The position numbers and the translations under genes were made by a program. The notes below the pieces were generated by a model. It did not search any database. It was not told the origin of the DNA and saw only the letters and a list, made by a program, of their open reading frames with translations. Shown piece by piece: positions 40,101-49,100 of a stretch of DNA of 64,000 nucleotides (the stretch's first letter is position 1; every line of letters begins with the position of its first letter). Source of the DNA: Watersipora subatra (lineage: Eukaryota; Bryozoa; Gymnolaemata; Cheilostomatida; Watersiporidae); NCBI RefSeq assembly GCF_963576615.1, contig NC_088714.1, positions 5,518,001 to 5,582,000 of the forward strand, in the 5' to 3' direction.

Positions 40101-43100
40101 TTAACTTACCTTTGTGCAGCTTTGTATATCTTTGGTAACATATATATTGCTTAACATTCTTACATTTACAAGTGTAACTGTTTTGAGTATTTATTCTTTA
40201 ACTCATTTCAGCATTACGCTTGATTGTAGTGAACTGTTCTAATTGTTACACCTTTTCATGTTTATAGAGCTTGTGTGAATAAAAGCCATTAATCAGCAGA
40301 CCTTTTGTTTGCAACAATTACAGTTGTGCATGAGAGCTATTACTCATTCGGTATAAGACAACTTGTACGCAGAACCCACTTGCTAGTGGCTAGTCAGCGC
40401 TGACTTCCACAACAATATAATAATCATAATGCATATTATACAAAATAATAATACAACTGCGGAGAGAATAAATGATGTAACTAATATAATTTGTAGAAAG
40501 TGATAGCAGAATGTTACGAAATAATAGATGCGTGTAATTATTTTATTCTAAATCTACATGTCAAAGGGACTGGTTCGGAATTCTCAGAGCGATGATTGTT
40601 AGGCCCAATTTGATTGTTCTATACTTCCAGGGATTAAACCAATTAAAACGCCGTGATTGTTATAGGAGAGCGCATTAGTTGGCTTAATTGACCAATGGCA
40701 CACAAGTCGATTTCATACTTCATATATTGATGATTACCAAAACACTTATGTTTTTTGGTAGACCTGTGTTTGGCTGGCTATATCTCAGCTTCTGGTTGGT
40801 CAATCTCCTTGATTCTTTTTTTAGAACATCACTCAACACCTCAAGATAAATAATAAAGCATAAAAATATTATGCTTTCTCTATTCAACTCTATTCGCATA
40901 ACAATAGTAAATATATATTGTAATTACCGAGAGCTGCCAAATCTTCTCTGAACTCTGTAAAGTCGTCCTCTCCCATGCCCTCCTGAATGTAATGGTGCCA
41001 AAAGCACCTTTTCCTGTTCATCAGGTCATACTTACGATTCAAAACCATCCAAAACTCATGAATGGCTGTGTTGTTTGCCAGCATCACCGCCGAAGTGGGT
41101 GCCTGTAACACATCAAATGATGCATTTTAAATTAAAAAATCTGTTAACACATGACAAAAAGCAATTTATTGGTTTAGTGATTTCATTCATTGAGGTTTCG
41201 TGTTACCTGAAAAATATCTTTGACAAAATACTAAAGACTTCAGGTTTTAACGGTCAAAACCAAATTTTGTAAAAGTTTGAGATAAATTTGTAACACAGGC
41301 TACAAAATTGTTACAAACTTGTTTTGTATGTAAACTTAGAATTGCTAATTTAAAAAAAATATTGTAACGCATATCATAAGACTGTTGATTGCTGTGGAGA
41401 CTATATGAAGCGTGCCTCCCTTTTCTCACATTTACATTCTATAGAGCTAATGCTTTAAATTTATTGATAACCATAAAACCTAATGAATTTTATGATTCCT
41501 CAACAAAAATGACATAGGTAGTGTCGTAGCGGTTATAAAACAGTAGAAAGAGAACCTCAGATAACTAATGACTCACAGGTTCCATGTTCAGAGCCTTAGG
41601 AATGACGACCCGGGCATGGTTTATTCCAATCTTGAATCCTGTTGGGCACCAATCCACAAATTGAATAGACCGAGTTCTACAATGTTATTCATTTTTTAGA
41701 ATGCCAAATCCAAAAATAATACTTGAGGGCATACATGAGATCAATATATGTCAGACATTCAAAGAACACATTCTTACGCAAACACGAAATCATAAGAAAA
41801 ACTTGGAGTTATCTGCTCTGGTTTTAAAGAGCTGTTTAGTCACTCATTCAAGCAAACTGATACCAGCTTTGAGCAGTTTATCATCAGTTATAATGCACTC
41901 AGATTTAAGTTATAGATAATTTGAAACAAACTTACAATTATTACAATTTAGTCAACAAGAACTAGATGATGCTAAGATAACACTGATAAGTGCGTCAATG
42001 AGCAAAACTTATGTAGTGTTTGCAAGGCCAAGCAATTGTATATTTATGGTACACTCCACATGTAACCATCAACTACCACAGAACAGTGTTTAAGGTTGAT
42101 ATTCAATACTTTGTTGTGTTAGAAAGAAAAATGTTGAAAATGCACAAGCCTACCTTTTCAAGATGTGAATGGTTCTGTTGATTTCCTTAGGTACGATATT
42201 ACCTCGGTACATGATACAACAACTCATATATTTGCCAAGGTTTGGATTTCCCATCAGAGTGAAATTGTGTTTGTTGAATAAGTTTTTTGTTATTTTCACC
42301 ATATCTATTTCCTTCAAACAAATCAGCAAAAAAATAAGCACACCATAAGCGGAGTGGAAACACCGACAAGACCATAAATTTAATTTTAATGGTTGGAGCT
42401 TTAACTGAAGTACAGAACAAAGTTTAAATGTTAGTAGTAGTGAGCGAAATAAACTGGACCAAAATAACTCTTGGTTAAAAAACTAAAAGATCCATTATAT
42501 GCGGACATAAAACAATAAAATCATGCTATTGTGTATGTCTATGTCTATTGTGTATGTCCATGCATTAGCTTATCGTTACTTATAATTATTTACTTACTCA
42601 GAATTTAGCCTATACAATCACTCAGAAACATAATTTTGCAGCTGTTTGGTTTAAATATTTGAAATCCGGACAAAATGAGAATTAATTTAATCTATAATTT
42701 ATGGCTGTTGACTAAATTCATAATAAATAACAATCTTGTATAGGAGAATTTAGTTTTCCAACAAAAGGTCCAGCTTATTTTGTCCACCACTAGAAATAAC
42801 AAATGAAGGCTGGAAATAAAAAAAGTTGAGAACTAAAATAAATGAATTATTACAGAATTGTAAATATTATTTATCTGTCAAAGAAACTGAAAGCACCATT
42901 TACCTTTTTAGCCTATCAGTTGAGCAAATCAAAGCAAATCATAATTATAGATGGAGTAGTGTATATGGCAGAGTGAGAAGAGAAGACGACTATCACGGTA
43001 TGATAGCAACTAAATGTCTATGTGTACAATGAGCAACAACAACAAGCACGGTATTGTGCAACTGCAATGTGGATAAAGATTTTATTTAAAAGAAATAAAA

Positions 43101-46100
43101 ACTGAGGCTCAAAGTGAGTGACGAAACTGCAAGGAGAATATTATGGAAAGCAGCTGACCTGCGACATACGCTTGGAGCTAGCGTGTCGAGGTAATATAGG
43201 AGAGATAGAAGCAACAGGAAAGTGTAATCGCGGGTAAGGAACGAGGTTGGTTTGTACTTCAGTGAAATCAATCTTCAGTGTTGAGGCAAACCTTAATCCA
43301 GCAGTCATGGCTGACACAATCTGCAAAGATTCACAGGTCTTGACAGGTTTATGAATATTACTCATAACTAAGCAAAGTTTAACTAACAGGCTTGTTAGGT
43401 CCTTGTTAGACTTGTGAATGTTAGTTGTAACAACAAAAAGGATGACTGATATGAACCAGTTGAATTCATGAGTATCATTCTTAATTAATCGAATTTTTAA
43501 GCGATTATCATCTTTCATATGCGCCTTTGTAAAAGGTGAAAGATTAAAAAGAACTAACCTTGTTGCACAAAAGGGTCAACTGCTTAACAACAGTAGTACA
43601 AAATGATTGAGGTCATTGAACTAGTAAGGGCATGGCAAATAGAGAGCGTGGCTAGCAACCTAGCTAATAGACTGAGTTTTATTCTAATGGAGGACTAGTT
43701 GCTTAGAATTGATTCAAGTATAACTTAACCTAACTGACTTAAACTGCGAAGACTCGAGTGCTAATTTATTTAGCATTGGAGTCTAAGACGGGTTATGGAG
43801 AGAAGGCTGTGCGGTTTTTGGTTTAAATTGAGAATACCTGCGCAAATACTGATTGACTAATGGTTGGCCTACAGTAGTAACTCAATAACTGCAGAGAAAG
43901 AGTTACAGCTCGTGTAACTGACTTCAAAATTTCAACTAATAAAGGGGGTCCTACCACACAAAGCTGTCGTCAGAATAGTCACTATTAAAATCACTGTCGT
44001 CACTTTTAAAATCACTGTCGTCACTTTTAAAATCACTGTCACCTTTTTCAAATTGGTAACCAAAACAACCTCTTTCTTCACATTCGTTATTTTAATACAA
44101 ATATCTATACTGGTGGCACTGGGTTGCGTTAAAAATCTGAAACTCGCTAGGTTTGAACTTCTGCTAACCAAAAGCATGGCTCAACCAGCGACCTTCACAA
44201 ACATATTAGTGATGTTTGGGAGCGTTGCTGATTACTCCGCGAAGAGTGACAAAGGTCTTAGGTTTTTAGAGCTATATTTCTTGTACTGAAAATAGACCGA
44301 GATTGCCTTTAATAATCACTGTCAGTCACAGACTTGGAAACGGATTTGCAGTCAATGTCGTGGCATTTCATTGCTTTAATTATTTGGCAGTCTATAAATG
44401 CTGAACCAGATGCTTCAAACCAAAACTAGTGAAGTTTCGGTTGACCGTGGTGATTTATATATATATATATATTCGAATCTGTCCAATACGCCCGAGGGCA
44501 TTATATGAACATAAAATTTGAGATAAAATGATTGATAAGAACGCTAAAACCTAATTTGTTGCAATACCAAGATCGTATTAAAAACTGAGGGAGTCATCAA
44601 CGCCCTGACCCACAACATTCGGTGCCATTCTATTATAAAAAGAGTGCTTATATTGGTCTATCCTAAAATGTGGGTGGACTACTCCATGACGGGTTTGGTG
44701 GGATGGGTTAAAAGAGATATAGTTATTGAGGTCTAGATCGTATAGACCAAACACAATTCTTTTTAAAAATTTCAAATCCAAATCTTCTCTTCTATCTTTT
44801 AGTTCTTGGATGTTATTTACACGCATGCACTCTGTGACACTATCCATAGGCCCGAGTCTGAAAATCCATCGAACCCCCCGTCTCTGAATTGTTTCTAATT
44901 TGTCAATTAAGCCTTTTGCGTGCGGTGACCATACCTGACAGGCATATTCGAGTAATGGTCGAACAATTGTGTTATAGGCGACAATTTTTGTTGATATGCT
45001 TGCATTAAAAAGGCAGCGTCGGATAAGTCCGAGTGCCTTATTACTTTTCTTAGTAATGTTTAAAATATGCTCGTGCCACTTGATGTCGCTTTGTATGAAA
45101 ACCCCCAAATATTTCAGACCATTCGCCTGTGGTATAAAAATTCCGTTCATAAAAAGTTTAAAATCTGGTGTCGACCTGCCCACCTGCATGTGGATACACT
45201 TTTCTGGATTAAATGTCATGCCCCACTGTGTGGCCCAATGCTGTAATGCTGTAACGTTAGTCTGCAAAGCCAGCTGGCTGGTGTTTGTCAAATCCATGCA
45301 CAGCAGAGTATCATCGGCATACAGTCGACAGTCAGCGTCTTTCACACAGAGTGGCAAGTCATCGATGTAAAGAATAAACAATAGGGGTCCCAGCACTGAG
45401 CCCTGAGGTACTCCTGATTTAATACTAAAATTATGTGATGTATAACCATTCACTTGAACTACAGAAGCTCTGTTTCTGAGCCACGCTTCTATCCATTTGA
45501 GGGTACCTGTATCAAATCTGTAAGCCTTCAATTTGTGTATTAAAAGTTGGTGGGGCACCTTGTCGAAGGCCTTTGCAAAATCAAACGAGACTATGTGATA
45601 CTCTCGGCGTTCTGCCAGTGCTTTAGAAGCAAAATGTGTAACATCCAATAATTGGGTGGTAGTGCTAAAATGTTTGCGAAAGCCGTGCTGATTGTCACTT
45701 AAAAGGTTAAAACTACTTAAATGCTGCCACATAGAACTAGAGATAATGTGCTCAATTATCTTTGAGGTTATTGAGGTCAAACTTATTGGCCTGTAGTTTT
45801 GCGGTAGGTCCCGCCTACCACTCTTAAAAATTGGGACAATATCAGCCAGTTTCCAGTCGAGAGGCACATGGGATTGCTCTAAACTGGCCCTCAGCACCGA
45901 AACAAAAACGGGTAAAAATTTTGGAACGTTCTTACTGAACTCTTTAAGACAATAAGATGATATTTTGTCCGGTCCAGTTGCCTTTCTGACATCGAGATTT
46001 GTAACTAGATTTTTTACACCCGCAATATCTATGCAAATTTTACTCATCGGCTGAACTGGCGGTGATTTTAAAGAGAAGTCTGGACATGCAGAGGTGGTTT

Positions 46101-49100
46101 CATTGAACACAGAAGAAAAAAAGTCTGCTAGAGAATTAGCAATTCCCTCTGGATCTGTGTTTTCTAGACAGCTGATATTGTTTGATTTTCCCCTAGATTT
46201 GTTAATCATATTGTAAAGCGGTTTGGTGTTGCCAACTTTTAGTTCATTGGTGATGTGACACTCTATAAAATCGGTCTTTGAATTACTCACTTCCGTTTTA
46301 ACGGCGATTTTCATTCCTTTAAGGTACTCAAAGTTCTGCTGTGTTGGGTATTTTTTGTAAACTTGGTAAGCACGATCTCTTTTTCTAATATTTCGTAGAA
46401 GAGATCGTGACATCCATGGCTTTCCCCTGGGTCTAGATAGTAATGTTGGGACAAATTCTTTTAGGGCGGACAAGGTGGTGTTTTTAAAAATTTCCCATAG
46501 AGTCTGGGCAGATAAATTCTCTTGTTCAGTTCGTAATAACAACTCAAAAAACAGAGAGTCAATTTCTTCGTAGTTTGCTTCGCTAAAGTTATACCTAGTT
46601 ACACATTTATCATGGTTCGTTTTGCTGTTGCTATTTGGGAGTTGGACTTCTGTAATGATCATATCATGATCTGAAATCCCAGGTTGAAGCAATGTATCAA
46701 AATCAAGTTGATCAAAAAGGCTATTTTCGACAAAGAACAAATCTAGTGTGTTACCCTTTATATGGGTGGGGTCGCGAACTAGTTGTGAGAGATCAGAGCA
46801 TTTAAAAATGTCCAGTGCCTCTTGATGAAATGATTGCCTTACTGATGATCTCCTAATTTGGCCTAAACCGGATGTCCAGTCTATGTCTGGTAAGTTAAGG
46901 TCTCCAAATAAAATTAGTGGATATCTGGAATTTCTGTCGCTGAGTAAGCCATGGAGGTTTACAAGGTTGTACTCACTGGGGGGTCTATAAAGTATTACTA
47001 TGTCCAATGAGACTTGGGAGAAAAACGACACCGTCGTCATGAGAGACTCGCCAGGGCCAGCTATGTTTCTGATTATGTTTATTGGTGATGAATTGCGAAT
47101 TGCTATCAACACGCCGCCAGCCCCTTGTTTCCTATCATTTCTATATACGGTGAACCTATTCCCTAAAAGCTCATTATCATCGAAGTTGCTATCAATTTTG
47201 GTCTCTGTTATACCCACAATTATTATGAACAAATAATAAGTTAGTAACGGTACGGCAACACGTAACAAAATTTCCGTTGGTTCTAACCAAAATCACGAAA
47301 TGATTGAAACACACAGAATTATTCTGCGCTGCTAGAATCGTGCTAGCGAGCACGATCTCAGCAGCTTTTGCAATTAGTATAGTCCAAGAGACGTATAATG
47401 ACACACAATAGTAAAAGTATAATTGCAAATCAACATAGTACACACGATGAAACTGCTTAGATTTCGTTATTGAATGTATTTATTGTTTGGACGCTATAGC
47501 TACAATTTGTTTATTTTTTAATTATATTTCCTTTTTAGCAGCAAAAGATTTGTGGTAGAGAATGTCGACATCTCTAGCGCAAACAAGTCAGTTGCATCGT
47601 ATTTACTATGATAACTTTCTGTAATAATTTTCTTGTGTGTCGCATTATGTTTTCGGACTACATATATCTTAAAATTTGCTAAAGTCGTGTTCGCCAACTA
47701 ATAATAGCGCGACTTAGACAGTTACATCGTGTGTTCTATGTTGAAATGCTTTCGTATTTTTATTGTGTGTCACGGTACATGTCTTGGACTATACTAATTG
47801 CTAAAGCTGCTGGAATCGTGCTCGTTAATAATTTCTTTAATCTGTTAAAAGCGTTCGTCGACAAACTCGGTGGGCATGCACAGCTCAAATAATTCTGTGA
47901 ATTTCGACCGATTAATTCTGCGTTTTTCGTGATTTCGGCCAGAACTCCGAACCAACGAAAAATTCGTTACGTGCAGCCGTACCTTTAGTAATCTTATTTA
48001 CGCAATCCTCGTCACCTGCATTGGTAAATGGTCGTCTCGTCTGTCACTTTTTAAATATCCCTGTCGTCGCGTCGTCAGAATCGTCACAAAACATGGGAGG
48101 ACCCCCAATAAAGTACCTGTCTGTGCCGCGAGTGTAACTACCACTTTACAGATCTGTATTTAGCTCCATGAAGTTTCTTTTAAAACACTATTAGTTCTTT
48201 AAAAAGATATTAATACGGCGCTCTTTATGACATTGAGCTACTTACCTGGGCTATCATGCGGTTAATATCTTTATATGATGGAGACTCCATGTCCAGTTGC
48301 CTGCTCAGCATGTTGTAGAGAGCCTCGTTGTCAAAGAATATCGCGCAATCCGAGTTCATCAAAGATTCGTGAGTAGAAAATACAGCGTTGTATGGCTCAA
48401 CTACTGCTGTGGCATATTGACCCGAGGGCACAGTAGCAATTTCTATCTGATAACCACAAAAAATATGAGATTGACTGAAGTAATATTCTGCAAGGTGCAA
48501 CATCCATTTTCTCTTTATTTTCACCAAATGAAATAAATAAATTAAAATAATCGGTATTTGAGTAAAATATTTAAATGTCATTAAACTAACAAATCATAAT
48601 AGAATGCTTACTTTACTCTTCAATAAAGACTGGGAGTCAAACATTAAGATTTAGCCTATATGACAAGCATGCAATTGTATGAAACAGTGCTGCTTTTTTG
48701 AAAATAAAAAATGCATAATTAAATGAATAAAACACATTTATATTATTAAATACATTCATAGACAACATGTTTATATAAAAATTTGATGTAGGGCCTATAC
48801 ATGTACGCTTAAATTGACATACACACGACAGATGTCAAGTTGTCAGATTCGATGTAACAGCAGATTATATGAGCAGAAAACAATTTTACCTGGGTTGTTT
48901 TCGGATAGTCATCTCTGAGGGAAGTGGCAAGGGCGGAACCAAAACCAGAACCAGTTCCACCACTGTACGACCTGAACAAGGAAAACCCCTGAACAGAACT
49001 ACATCCTTCCACCTGAAAAAAGTTTCCTTGAGAAGTCAGGGCTGGCTCCAAGTTGGTACTCTGCATTATTTTTCTCATCAAAGGTTTGTTGTAACATATT

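Larger units (their letters stand above)
33380..40414 (+). mobile_element. Full-length Ty3/gypsy LTR retrotransposon
   Basis: It is 7035 bp long: 569-bp LTRs, a tRNA-primer site, gag, protease, reverse transcriptase, RNase H and integrase in the Ty3/gypsy order, a polypurine tract and 4-bp flanking repeats. No envelope ORF is present. It lies in the last intron of the alpha-tubulin gene in the opposite orientation. The LTRs look identical except for one difference near their start, so insertion was recent. However, the zinc knuckle is out of frame with the rest of gag, and an in-frame stop separates protease from reverse transcriptase. Confidence 0.95.
43938..48113. mobile_element. Large TIR element (candidate) enclosing a LINE and a smaller TIR element
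   Basis: The left end GGGGGTCCTACCAC and right end ATGGGAGGACCCCC are inverted repeats. Similarity continues weakly inwards (GTCGTCAGAAT on both sides). Both ends are flanked by AATAAA, a candidate 6-7-bp target duplication. It occupies most of tubulin intron 5. No transposase is seen; apart from the LINE the interior is noncoding. The ends are short, so this is a candidate only. Confidence 0.5.

Noticed and set aside
40890-41111. Tubulin ending in the non-acidic peptide [10 protein letters not shown]
   Set aside because: This reads through a donor at 40928/40927. The exon at 31383 continues the family sequence exactly (AAL-E-L-DYQEV), so the read-through end was dropped.
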